Shown in pieces: positions 6,089-13,099 of a stretch of 13,590 bases of DNA; positions within the stretch are counted from its first letter, which is position 1; every line of letters begins with the position of its first letter. Below the pieces are notes generated by a model, which worked only from the letters and a program-made list of their open reading frames with translations, ran no database searches and was not told where the DNA came from. The stretch spans positions 2,003-15,592 of the forward strand of contig PMJK01000140.1 of the NCBI GenBank assembly GCA_003158505.1, written 5' to 3'. A program made the translations under genes and the position numbers. Source of the stretch: Holophagaceae bacterium (GTDB lineage: Bacteria; Acidobacteriota; Holophagae; Holophagales; Holophagaceae).

Positions 6089-7531
6089 CTACTCCATTTC
6101 AAAGGAGAGGTAAGTCAGCTTCCCCTCCCGTTCGACCTGGAGGGCGGCGGCATCCCCGGCCTTGAGGGCCCGGACGGCCTTCTTGAGGGTTTCCAGGGAA
6201 TCGATCCGAGTCTGGTTGAGCGCGCGGATGACATCTCCCGCCTGGAGGCCAGAATCGGCTGAGGCCGCGTCTTGGATCCGGGCACCCACCACCACGCCTG
6301 GACCACTCCGCAGATGAGGCATGATGCTGCGGATCTGATCATCGATGTCCACACCGATGATGCCGAGTCGTCGGACGAGACCCTGGCCGGACATGGCCAA
6401 TTCGCCCAGTCGATCGGTGGGACGGGAGGATTCCTTAGCCTGAATTTCCAGCGTGTAGGTTTCATCCCCATGCAACAACTTGAGGGTCACGAGTTTGTCG
6501 ATGGGGTGGACGAATACGGACCTCATCAGTCCGGGAAGGGTGTAGACAGGCTGCCCATCGAAGGCGTCGATGATATCCCCGGGTTCCACGCCCGCGGCCT
6601 TGGCGGCGCCATCCGGATCCACGTCGGAGATGACGACCCCCCAGTCCCGAGGGAGATGGAGGCCCGCCGCCAACTCGGGTGTGACGGGCTGGGGGAAGAT
6701 CCCGACTTCGATCCGGCGCACATGGCCGTACTTGCGCAGGCTTTCGTAGACGAACTTCACGGTCTCGGCCGGAATGGCAAACCCCAGTCCCTCGCTGCCT
6801 CCCGAGCGGGTCAGGATGAAGGCGTTGATGCCCAGGAGAGCACCTTCCGCATCCACCAGCGGACCCCCGCTGTTGCCTGGATTGATGGGGGCATCGGTCT
6901 GGATGAAGGCCATCGGAAAGGCATTCTCCACCTGGCGCTCAGCAGCGCTGACGACCCCCATCGTCACCGAACTGTCCAGCCCATTCGGGCTGCCGATGGC
7001 GAACACCAGCTCGCCTTGCTTGGCCACGTGCGCTTTCTCCAGGGACAGGACCGGGAGGCCGGTGGCCTCGATCTTCAGCAGGGCCAGGTCGACGTCTGGC
7101 TGGCTGCCGATCACCTTGGCGTCGAAGATCCTTCTGCGGGTGGAATCCGTGGCAGAAGGACTGGTGCCTGGAATCGCCGGGAGCATGACGCTGACCCGCT
7201 GAGCGCCGTGAATCACATGCTCGTTGGTGAGGATGAAGCCCGAGGCATCCACGATGATCCCCGAGCCGAGGCTGCGCTGGCGTTCGACCACGGCGGCCTC
7301 GGTCCGGTTGCCGCCCTCGGACAGGCCGAAACCCACCACCCGGATCTGGACTACCGCCGGGGATACCTGGGCCAGGATCTGGGCCATCTCGGTGTTCAGT
7401 TCCTGGATGACACTCCCCCTGGAAGCGCCGCGAACAACGGATTTCGGATGCGGTACGGCCTGCCCCTGGGCTACCACGCAGGCGAATATCCACAAAGGAG
7501 ATGCCACCGCCTGCCATGTGAACCGGCTCAT
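6089..7531 (-). CDS. HtrA/DegP-family periplasmic serine protease with two PDZ domains
   Basis: A 480-residue protein of typical DegP/DegQ/MucD length. A signal segment covers ~1-25 (cleavage near QGQA-VP). The trypsin-like domain (~45-265) has a complete triad: His105 (TNEHVI), Asp148 (DLALLKI) and Ser221 (PGNSGGPL), with the oxyanion segment intact. PDZ1 lies at ~275-365 (GVEPGDIIDAFDGQPV) and PDZ2 at ~385-478 (GLQAGDVIRALNQTRI). The family degrades or refolds misfolded periplasmic and outer-membrane proteins, usually as trimers that assemble into cages. A segment at ~70-86 (GLSEGGNRTEAAVVERQ) corresponds to the regulatory LA-loop region and is short compared with E. coli DegP. GAGGAGG lies about 4 bases upstream of the ATG. 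It is 58 bp downstream of the NTF2-like gene. I cannot separate DegP, DegQ and MucD by sequence alone, so no symbol is given. Confidence 0.93.
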   Translation of the reverse strand: MSRFTWQAVASPLWIFACVVAQGQAVPHPKSVVRGASRGSVIQELNTEMAQILAQVSPAVVQIRVVGFGLSEGGNRTEAAVVERQRSLGSGIIVDASGFILTNEHVIHGAQRVSVMLPAIPGTSPSATDSTRRRIFDAKVIGSQPDVDLALLKIEATGLPVLSLEKAHVAKQGELVFAIGSPNGLDSSVTMGVVSAAERQVENAFPMAFIQTDAPINPGNSGGPLVDAEGALLGINAFILTRSGGSEGLGFAIPAETVKFVYESLRKYGHVRRIEVGIFPQPVTPELAAGLHLPRDWGVVISDVDPDGAAKAAGVEPGDIIDAFDGQPVYTLPGLMRSVFVHPIDKLVTLKLLHGDETYTLEIQAKESSRPTDRLGELAMSGQGLVRRLGIIGVDIDDQIRSIMPHLRSGPGVVVGARIQDAASADSGLQAGDVIRALNQTRIDSLETLKKAVRALKAGDAAALQVEREGKLTYLSFEME

Positions 7532-7589
7532 CGGCCCTCCTCATCCCGAGCATGCGCTGAGCGGCCGGTTAGTTCCAGGTCGCCTGAGG

Positions 7590-8057
7590 TCATCCCCCCA
7601 GGCTTCGCCACTCCCAAAGCACGTTCGCGATCGCCCAACTGCCATGGTGGGCGGCGAGATGGATGAAGGCCGTCCATGGTCCCAGGTCCACCCGGGCGCT
7701 GCCACTGTGGCCCTGGACATCCAGCACCCACACATCCGCCTCGGACACGCGATCCCGGACCGCCTTCCCGAGCAGGGACTGGACCCCAATGAGGTGTTGC
7801 AGGGCCTCCGAACTGGAAAGGGTTTCCAGCCCCAGGATGTGCTTGGCGAGGCCCGGATGGAGGCAGGCGAACATGGCTTCGGTATTGCCATCGAGCCAAG
7901 CCGTGGCCCAGAGCTGGATCACCGCCGCAATGCCCTGGGTAGGAGGGGCCGGATGGAACGACAACGCAGCGGGCCTGAGGGCCGTCTCTTCGGGCACCTC
8001 GACCATGCCAAGGGTTCCCACCAACAGCAATGAGGATTTCAAGGTGCCCCGTGGCAT
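7590..8057 (-). CDS. NTF2-like / putative lumazine-binding family protein
   Basis: A 155-residue protein. A short hydrophobic N-terminal stretch (~8-20) may be a signal peptide, though the cleavage site is unclear. The body (~42-150) has the features of the NTF2-like fold: a first helix VIQLWATAWLDGNTEAMFACLHPGL, a middle section with SARVDLGPWTAFIHLA, and a closing WAIANVLWEW strand. These match the pattern of the putative lumazine-binding group, whose members have no settled activity. No catalytic residue can be assigned. The start at 8057 is supported by GGAGG 5 bases upstream; the reading frame is open upstream to 8462 but that part is antisense-like sequence across modC. It sits 77 bp after modC and 58 bp before htrA, so it may form an envelope stress pair with htrA or be read through from the mod operon. 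Confidence 0.7.
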   Translation of the reverse strand: MPRGTLKSSLLLVGTLGMVEVPEETALRPAALSFHPAPPTQGIAAVIQLWATAWLDGNTEAMFACLHPGLAKHILGLETLSSSEALQHLIGVQSLLGKAVRDRVSEADVWVLDVQGHSGSARVDLGPWTAFIHLAAHHGSWAIANVLWEWRSLGG

Positions 8058-8134
8058 GGTGCCCTCCGGTTTCAGGTACAGACCCCGAAACAGGAGTGAG
8101 GTTGAGTGGGGACTTGTTCCCCGAAGGCGTGGGC

Positions 8135-9208
8135 TCAGGCGTCTTCGTCCACCGGAATGACTTGGATGGCGGTGGCCTTCACGAGGGCGGTGATGGAATC
8201 CCCCACGCAAAGGTTCAGATCCCTGCAGGCCCAGGTCGTGACCAGGGATTCCAGGGGGAACCCACAGTCCAGGCGCACCCGGGTGAGGGCGCCCCGGACG
8301 TCCAGTTCCACGATTCTCGCCGAGAGGTGGTTCCGGGCGCTCATGGGCTGGGTGTCCAGACGTTCCAGGGCCACGCCTTCGCTGCGAATGCAGAGGCGGG
8401 CCTGGCTGAAGTCGCCGCCGGGATCGGGCGCGAAGAGCAGGACGCTCCCCACCTCCAGACACAGCAGCCCTTCCCGCCGTCCCACCACTCGGGCCCGGAC
8501 CACGGATTCAGTGCCAGAGTTGTCCAGCTCCGCGGCGAGGCCCGTCAGCACGTCCTCAGGACGGCCCTCCTCGACGATGCGGCCCGCCTCCATCCGGAGC
8601 ATGCGATCTCCCAGGCTCAAGGCCTCAGCCCGATCATGGGTCACCAGCAAGGCGGGAATCCCATCGGCCTTCAGCATGGCGCGCAGTTCATGGCGCAACT
8701 GCTCCGCCGCCGGCCGATCCAGGGAGGCGAAGGGCTCATCGAGGAGGACCAGCCTCGGCTTGGGCGCCAGGGCCCGGGCCAGGGCCACCCGCTGCTTCTG
8801 ACCCCCGGAGAGTTCGCCGGGACGCCGGTGCTCCAACCCTGCCAGGCCCACGCGCCGGATCAGTTCCGCCACGCGGCCGGACTGCGCCGTGTCCCTGCCC
8901 AGCCCGAACGCGATGTTGGTGGCCACGCTGAGGTGGGGAAAGAGGGCCCCCTCCTGGAAGACGTAGCCCACCCGCCGCCGGTGGGCAGGCAATTCCCGCG
9001 ATCCCCGGAACCAGGCCGTGCCATCCAGGCTGATCTGTCCCCCATCGGGCCTTTCCAAGCCGGAGATCAGCCTCAACAGCGTCGTCTTGCCGCAACCTGA
9101 GGGACCGAACAGCATCGTGATCCCGAAGTGGTCCAGATCCACCTCCAAGGCGGCCTGGATCAACGGGCCGTTTGCGAACTGCCTCTGGACATCCACTGTC
9201 AATTTCAT
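8135..9208 (-). CDS. modC: Molybdate ABC transporter ATP-binding protein ModC
   Basis: A 357-residue ATPase of normal ModC length. Walker A is GPSGCGKT (35-42), the Q-loop Gln85, the signature LSGGQ (133-137), Walker B LVLLDE (153-158) and the switch His191. After the ATPase domain, residues ~287-352 form a TOBE/Mop domain beginning SARNHLSARIVELDVRG. This domain is typical of ModC and matches the Mop domains of the nearby ModE. ModC drives molybdate import through ModB using ATP and faces the cytoplasm. Its ATG overlaps the ModB stop codon (4-base ATGA-type overlap), indicating translational coupling. Specificity for molybdate over tungstate cannot be read from the sequence. Confidence 0.95.
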   Translation of the reverse strand: MKLTVDVQRQFANGPLIQAALEVDLDHFGITMLFGPSGCGKTTLLRLISGLERPDGGQISLDGTAWFRGSRELPAHRRRVGYVFQEGALFPHLSVATNIAFGLGRDTAQSGRVAELIRRVGLAGLEHRRPGELSGGQKQRVALARALAPKPRLVLLDEPFASLDRPAAEQLRHELRAMLKADGIPALLVTHDRAEALSLGDRMLRMEAGRIVEEGRPEDVLTGLAAELDNSGTESVVRARVVGRREGLLCLEVGSVLLFAPDPGGDFSQARLCIRSEGVALERLDTQPMSARNHLSARIVELDVRGALTRVRLDCGFPLESLVTTWACRDLNLCVGDSITALVKATAIQVIPVDEDA

Positions 9209-9888
9209 CGCGGCTCCCGGGCCCGGAGCCAGGCGGTGGAGAGCAGCACGAGGAAGGCGAAGGAAAGCAGCGCGAAGGCGGTGTGGTGGGCCGCCTCCAT
9301 GTCGAAGGCCTGGACCTGGTCGAAGAGGGCGATGGACAGCGTGCGGGTGCGGCCGGGCAGGTTGCCGCCCACCATCAGGACCACACCGAATTCACCCATG
9401 CCATGGGCGAAGGCAAGGATGGCGCCCGCCAGGAGTCCGCGCCAGGACAGCGGCAGGGCCACCCGGAGGTAGGTGCTGATCCGTCCGTGCCCCAGGGTGG
9501 ACGAGGCCTCCAGCAGGCGCCGGTCCACGCTCCCCAGGGACGCGACCAGGGGCTGCAGGAAGAAGGGCAGGTTGATCAGCAGGGTGGCGATCAGCAGCCC
9601 GGAGAACGAGAACACCAGCGTGCCGCCGCCTGTGACAAAGCCCCAGGCCTGGCCCAGGGGACTGCGGGGCCCGAAGGACTGGAGCAGGTAGAAGCCCAGC
9701 ACGGTGGGAGGCAGCACCAGCGGCATGAGCAGGGCCGCTTCCAGGACCTCCTTGCCCCGGAACCGACCGTAGGCCAGGGGCCAGGCCAGAGCGATGCCCA
9801 GGGGCACCAGCAGGGCCACCGCGCTCAGGGCCAGCCTCACGCTGAGCGCGGCGGCGCTCCAGTCCATCCATGGGGCGGCAGGGTTCAT
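9205..9888 (-). CDS. modB: Molybdate ABC transporter permease ModB
   Basis: A 227-residue inner-membrane permease with about five hydrophobic segments. The EAA loop lies at ~127-155 (EASSTLGHGRISTYLRVALP) and contacts ModC. The ModB-typical GEFGVVLMVGGNLPGRT lies at ~165-181. The start is uncertain. The ATG at 9888 follows the modA stop by 22 bp and gives a protein of usual size, but lacks a good ribosome site. ATGs at 9867 (seven residues shorter) and 9939 (overlapping modA) are alternatives. Its end overlaps the modC start. It forms the membrane channel of the ModABC importer. Confidence 0.93.
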   Translation of the reverse strand: MNPAAPWMDWSAAALSVRLALSAVALLVPLGIALAWPLAYGRFRGKEVLEAALLMPLVLPPTVLGFYLLQSFGPRSPLGQAWGFVTGGGTLVFSFSGLLIATLLINLPFFLQPLVASLGSVDRRLLEASSTLGHGRISTYLRVALPLSWRGLLAGAILAFAHGMGEFGVVLMVGGNLPGRTRTLSIALFDQVQAFDMEAAHHTAFALLSFAFLVLLSTAWLRAREPR

Positions 9889-9910
9889 GCGATCGAACCG
9901 GAAAATTGCA

Positions 9911-10681
9911 TCATGGTGCCCCGAAGCCCAGCCTGGCAAGCGTGGCCTGGGCTTCGGAACTCAGGAGGTAGGCCCGGAAGGCCGCCGCCAGAGCGGGCTG
10001 AGCGCTGCGCTTGAGGAGGACGCCGCACTGCTTCTGCACCGGGTAGAGGTCCTGGGGCACGGTCCAGGCCAGACCTCCGACCAGGACCGGCGCGAGTACC
10101 TGAGGCGAGCTGATGAAGCCCGCTTCGGCGGCCCCGGTCTGGAGATACTGGGCGGCCTGGGCGATGTTTTCCCCGAAGACGAGCTTCGCCTTCACGGCCT
10201 CGTAGAGCCCGGCCGCCTTCAGCGCCGTCTCGGCGCTGCGGCCGAAGGGCGCGAGGGCCGGGTTGCCCATGGAGACCCGCTTCACCGCAGGATCGAGCAG
10301 CACCCTGAGGCCATCCTTGTCCGGAGCCAGCCCGAGATCCCTGCGGACCCACAGCACGAGGCGTCCCGTGGCGTAGGGGAAGCTCGGTCCCGAGACAAGC
10401 CCTGCGGCCACCAGCCTGGCGGGGAAATCCGCATCCGCGGCCAGGAACACATCGAAGGGAGCACCCTGCTGGATCTGGGCCACCAGACTGCCCGAGGCGC
10501 CCAGGCTCACCTGCAGCCTAGTCCCCGGATGCCTGGCCTCGAAGGCGGGTCCCAGGACATCCATGGCCGTCTTCAGATTCGCCGCCGCCGCGATCGTCAG
10601 CGTCTGACCTTGGTGGGCCTGAACGGAGGAGAGCGCGACCAGGATGAGCAACAGTAATATGTAGGGGAACCGCCACCGCAT
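9911..10681 (-). CDS. modA: Periplasmic molybdate-binding protein ModA
   Basis: A 256-residue protein. A signal peptide covers 1-22 (hydrophobic ILLLLILVALSSVQA, cleavage before His23), so the mature protein is periplasmic. The mature start TLTIAAAANLKTAM and the segment SLGASGSLVAQIQQGAPFDVFLAAD (59-83) are the two typical ModA oxyanion-binding regions; MGNPALAPFG (138-147) follows. Where E. coli ModA has a ligand Ser in AAASL, this protein has Asn35 (AAAANL), a variation seen in some ModA relatives. AGGAG lies about 6 bases before the ATG. It is 44 bp downstream of modE and leads into modB, so modEABC is probably one transcript. Tungstate could also be bound. Confidence 0.93.
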   Translation of the reverse strand: MRWRFPYILLLLILVALSSVQAHQGQTLTIAAAANLKTAMDVLGPAFEARHPGTRLQVSLGASGSLVAQIQQGAPFDVFLAADADFPARLVAAGLVSGPSFPYATGRLVLWVRRDLGLAPDKDGLRVLLDPAVKRVSMGNPALAPFGRSAETALKAAGLYEAVKAKLVFGENIAQAAQYLQTGAAEAGFISSPQVLAPVLVGGLAWTVPQDLYPVQKQCGVLLKRSAQPALAAAFRAYLLSSEAQATLARLGFGAP

Positions 10682-10725
10682 GAAACACTCCTGGAGAACG
10701 CGAACGGAATCGATTTTGAAGGTCC

Positions 10726-11538
10726 CTAGACCACACCGAGGATGACGCTGGACGCCTTGAAGAGGGCGCAGGCATGGGACCCCACGCTAAGCCCCAAATC
10801 TGAAGCGCTGTCATGCGTAATGACGGCACTGATGGAATTCCCTTCTCCCAGGTCCACGTTGATCTCGGCATTGACGGGGCCATCAATGATCTTGATGACG
10901 GAGCCACAAAGGAGGTTGCGGGCGCTGACCTTGAGGGTGTGCAGATCGGTTCCGAGGATGACGGAACTGGCCTTCACAATGGCATAGGCCTCCTTGCCCA
11001 GTTCCAATCCCAGCCCATCGACACTGGCCACCGTCACGGTCGCGGTAATGACTGCCCCGCCCTTCAGGGTCAGGACCACCATGGCGTTGACCGCGCCGCG
11101 CGTGATTTTCGTGACCGTGCCCGAAAAAATATTCCGGGCGCTGACCTTCAAAGAGATCCGACGGAGGAATGCATAAAGTTGGTCTCCCGCCTCGATGCGG
11201 CTGCTGATGTTCTCTAGAAACCGCCGATGTTCCTCGTCGAAGATATGGAACTGCTTGACCACGTTCAAACCCGCCTGCGTGAGGGCAGTTCCCCCACCTC
11301 CCTTGCCGCCGACACTGCGTTCCACCAGGGGTTTGTCCGCCAGATTGTTCATGAGATCCACCTGATCCCAGGCGGTCTTGTAGCTGATCCCGACGGCCTT
11401 GGCGGCCTTGGTGATGCTGCCCAGTTCGCCGATCTTCTCCAGCAGGGCGATGCGCTCCTCCGCGAAGACCTTCTGCCCTGATCTCTCCAGCCAAACGGAG
11501 CCGGTGAGTTCCATGGGGTTCTTGTCTTTGCGTTTCAA
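10726..11538 (-). CDS. modE: Molybdate-responsive transcriptional regulator ModE
   Basis: About 270 residues. The N-terminal winged helix-turn-helix (first ~115) contains the LysR-like core GSITKAAKAVGISYKTAWDQ and the ModE-type GGKGGGGTALTQAG. Two consecutive Mop domains follow (about residues 131-196 and 202-268), each opening with SARN and closing with VKASSVILG or FKASSVILG. Known ModE dimers bind molybdate or tungstate in the Mop domains, then repress the mod operon and may activate molybdoenzyme genes. I place the start at the TTG at 11538 because AGGAG lies 8 bases upstream. The ATG at 11556, six codons earlier, has no ribosome site, and the AGGAG lies inside that longer reading. An ATG at 11514 is another option. 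It is the first gene of modEABC, with a likely operator at 11593-11616, so autoregulation is expected. Confidence 0.93.
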   Translation of the reverse strand: MKRKDKNPMELTGSVWLERSGQKVFAEERIALLEKIGELGSITKAAKAVGISYKTAWDQVDLMNNLADKPLVERSVGGKGGGGTALTQAGLNVVKQFHIFDEEHRRFLENISSRIEAGDQLYAFLRRISLKVSARNIFSGTVTKITRGAVNAMVVLTLKGGAVITATVTVASVDGLGLELGKEAYAIVKASSVILGTDLHTLKVSARNLLCGSVIKIIDGPVNAEINVDLGEGNSISAVITHDSASDLGLSVGSHACALFKASSVILGVV

Positions 11539-11584
11539 CGTGGCCGCTCCTGGCATCCAGTCATGGTCTCAGAGATTTCCCCCT

Positions 11585-11613
11585 TTGCAGGTCGTTATAT
11601 ATACTATTATATA
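11585..11613 (+). promoter_or_regulatory. Candidate promoter for the porin
   Basis: TTGCAG (11585-11590) and TATATA (11608-11613) are separated by 17 bases, a plausible -35/-10 pair, and the -10 falls in the right arm of the ModE operator. Transcription would start near 11620, giving a leader of about 115 bases before the porin start codon. Confidence 0.4.
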
Positions 11614-11616
11614 TCG
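11593..11616. promoter_or_regulatory. ModE operator (inverted repeat)
   Basis: CGTTATATA at 11593-11601, a 6-base spacer, and TATATATCG at 11608-11616. The right arm reads CGATATATA on the other strand, so 8 of 9 bases match the left arm, and the flanking T and A extend it to 9 of 10. Known enterobacterial ModE operators have arms of the CGTTATATA / TATATAACG kind with a short spacer. The site lies immediately upstream of modE and upstream of the divergent porin, in an otherwise GC-rich region, which makes chance unlikely. It overlaps candidate -10 elements on both strands, so bound ModE would be expected to block both promoters. Confidence 0.85.
11606..11611 (-). promoter_or_regulatory. Candidate -10 element for modEABC
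   Basis: On the minus strand the sequence reads TATAAT, an exact match to the housekeeping -10 consensus, inside the ModE operator. No good -35 is seen 16-18 bases upstream. Transcription would start about 60 bases before the modE start codon. The AT-rich operator produces such matches easily, so confidence is limited. Confidence 0.4.
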
Positions 11617-11701
11617 AAATCGGGAAACCCCCGGTGCTCAAGAAGGTGCCAAGACCGAGCCTGATTGCCCGCAGCCGACAACCCTCCTCCTTCCACTCAC
11701 C

Positions 11702-11715
11702 GGCCCAGAAGGGCC
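11702..11715 (+). other. Small hairpin in the porin leader
   Basis: GGCCC (11702-11706), loop AGAA, GGGCC (11711-11715): a 5-bp GC stem ending about 9 bases before the porin ribosome site (GGAG near 11725) and 20 bases before the start codon. It could stabilise the mRNA or tune translation. No attenuator-like T-run follows. Confidence 0.35.
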
Positions 11716-11735
11716 CCATCTCCCGGAGCACATTC

Positions 11736-13061
11736 ATGGGCAAGTCCTCCAAGATCCTGCTGGCGCTTTGCGCCAGTTTCCCCCTGATGGCCCAGGCCCC
11801 CAGCCTGACCTTCTACGGCGTCCTCGATGCCGGGGTCGCGCACCTTTCCCACACGCTCGACTTCGACTCCTACCACCCCGTGTCGGTCAATCCCTTCCCA
11901 TCGAAGGGACCCGGCTCTGCGACTGGCATGTTCAACGGCGGTCTCTCCCAGACCCGCATCGGCGTCAAGGGCAGTACTGACCTTGGCGACGACTGGAAGG
12001 CCCTGTTCACCCTGGAGAGCGCCATCGACATCCCCAGCGGAAACGTGAGCAACGCCGCCATCGGCAACGCCCAGTCCAAGACCGTCAGCAACACCATTGC
12101 CAACAACGTGGGCATGTACATGACCGCGGATTCGGCCATCAGCGGCCAGCTCTTCAACCGCGGCGCCTATTTCGGCGTCTCCCATCCCACCTACGGCACG
12201 CTGACCATCGGCCGCCAGCAGAGCCTGATGCTGGATGCCATCCCTGGCTACGATGCCCTCGGCGGCGCCCAGCTCTTCACCCCCATCGGGTTCTCCGGCA
12301 CCTATGGCGGCGGCGGTGCCACGGACAACAGCCGGGTCGACGACGCCATCAAGTACCGGATCAAGGCCGGGGACTTCAACCTGTCGATGCTCTACAAAGT
12401 CAGCGGCGTGTCCGGATCCTCCAGCGCCAGGGGGGCTAACCAGATCAGCCTCACCTACGAGCACGGTGCTTTCGGCATCCTTGCCGCCTACCAGACCTAC
12501 AAGGACGCCTTCAGCATGGGCACGCCGAACGGAACCACCCAGCCCCTGGGCACCTTGGCTCTCACCGCCTTCGACAACAAGTCCATCTGGTTGGGCGCCC
12601 GCTACAAGGCCGGCCCTGTGCTGATCACCGCCGGCTACCAGAAGTTGGCCTTCACCAACCCCAGCGATCCCATCGAGGCTGCGGGCACGACCAGCTACTA
12701 CGGCCAGGTGGTGAGCGCCGTGAACGTCATGCCCTACACCCTCAACGGCTCAGGCCGGGAGAAGGACCAGAACATCTGGTGGCTGGGCGCCGCCTGGGAA
12801 GTCACTCCCGCGTTCAGCGTAGCCGCCAGCTACTACGACCTGAGCCAGGATGACTGGTCCCAGGGCTCCATCCTGACTGCCGACGCCGGGAAGAAGTCAG
12901 GCACCCAGAAGTACACGTCCCTGCTCCTGGACTACAAGTTCACCCGGGCTTTCGACGTCTACCTGGCCTGCATGTCCAGCAAGTATGCCGATGCGCTGGC
13001 CGTGGGCTACGTCAACCCCACCAACCTGGTCACCGGCCTCGGCATGCGCTACAAGTTCTAG
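11736..13061 (+). CDS. Outer-membrane general porin (Gram-negative porin family)
   Basis: A 441-residue protein. A signal peptide covers ~1-21 (ILLALCASFPLMAQA). The first beta strand is SLTFYGVLDAGVAHL, the usual opening of OmpC-like/betaproteobacterial porins. Markers of the family follow: SQTRIGVKGSTDLGDDWKA, the ALFTLESAID strand, NRGAYFGVSHPTYGTLTIGRQ and alternating-residue strands throughout. It ends GLGMRYKF with the C-terminal Phe needed for beta-barrel assembly. Such porins form trimeric 16-stranded channels for small, often anionic, solutes. The ATG at 11736 is chosen because GGAG lies 7 bases upstream and the signal peptide starts there; an earlier in-frame ATG at 11634 would add 34 unrelated residues. 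It is divergent from modE across a probable ModE operator. I infer a link to molybdate entry; the pore residues themselves do not reveal specificity. Confidence 0.9.
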   Translation: MGKSSKILLALCASFPLMAQAPSLTFYGVLDAGVAHLSHTLDFDSYHPVSVNPFPSKGPGSATGMFNGGLSQTRIGVKGSTDLGDDWKALFTLESAIDIPSGNVSNAAIGNAQSKTVSNTIANNVGMYMTADSAISGQLFNRGAYFGVSHPTYGTLTIGRQQSLMLDAIPGYDALGGAQLFTPIGFSGTYGGGGATDNSRVDDAIKYRIKAGDFNLSMLYKVSGVSGSSSARGANQISLTYEHGAFGILAAYQTYKDAFSMGTPNGTTQPLGTLALTAFDNKSIWLGARYKAGPVLITAGYQKLAFTNPSDPIEAAGTTSYYGQVVSAVNVMPYTLNGSGREKDQNIWWLGAAWEVTPAFSVAASYYDLSQDDWSQGSILTADAGKKSGTQKYTSLLLDYKFTRAFDVYLACMSSKYADALAVGYVNPTNLVTGLGMRYKF

Positions 13062-13099
13062 CCTGAACGAAGAGCCCGGTATCGCATCTGAGGCGCCCG

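Noticed and set aside
6272..7666. Long open frame of 464 codons on the plus strand opposite htrA
   Set aside because: It is exactly antisense to a complete HtrA with an intact catalytic triad. Its translation is low-complexity Gly/Asp/His-rich without domains, typical of GC-rich antisense frames.
8107..8123. Hairpin after modC (GGGGA, 5-base loop, TCCCC)
   Set aside because: A 5-bp stem without a following T-run on the minus strand; too weak to call a terminator in GC-rich DNA.
8030..9100. 356-codon open frame opposite modC
   Set aside because: Antisense to a full ABC ATPase with all motifs. The translation is a His/Gln/Gly-rich artefact.
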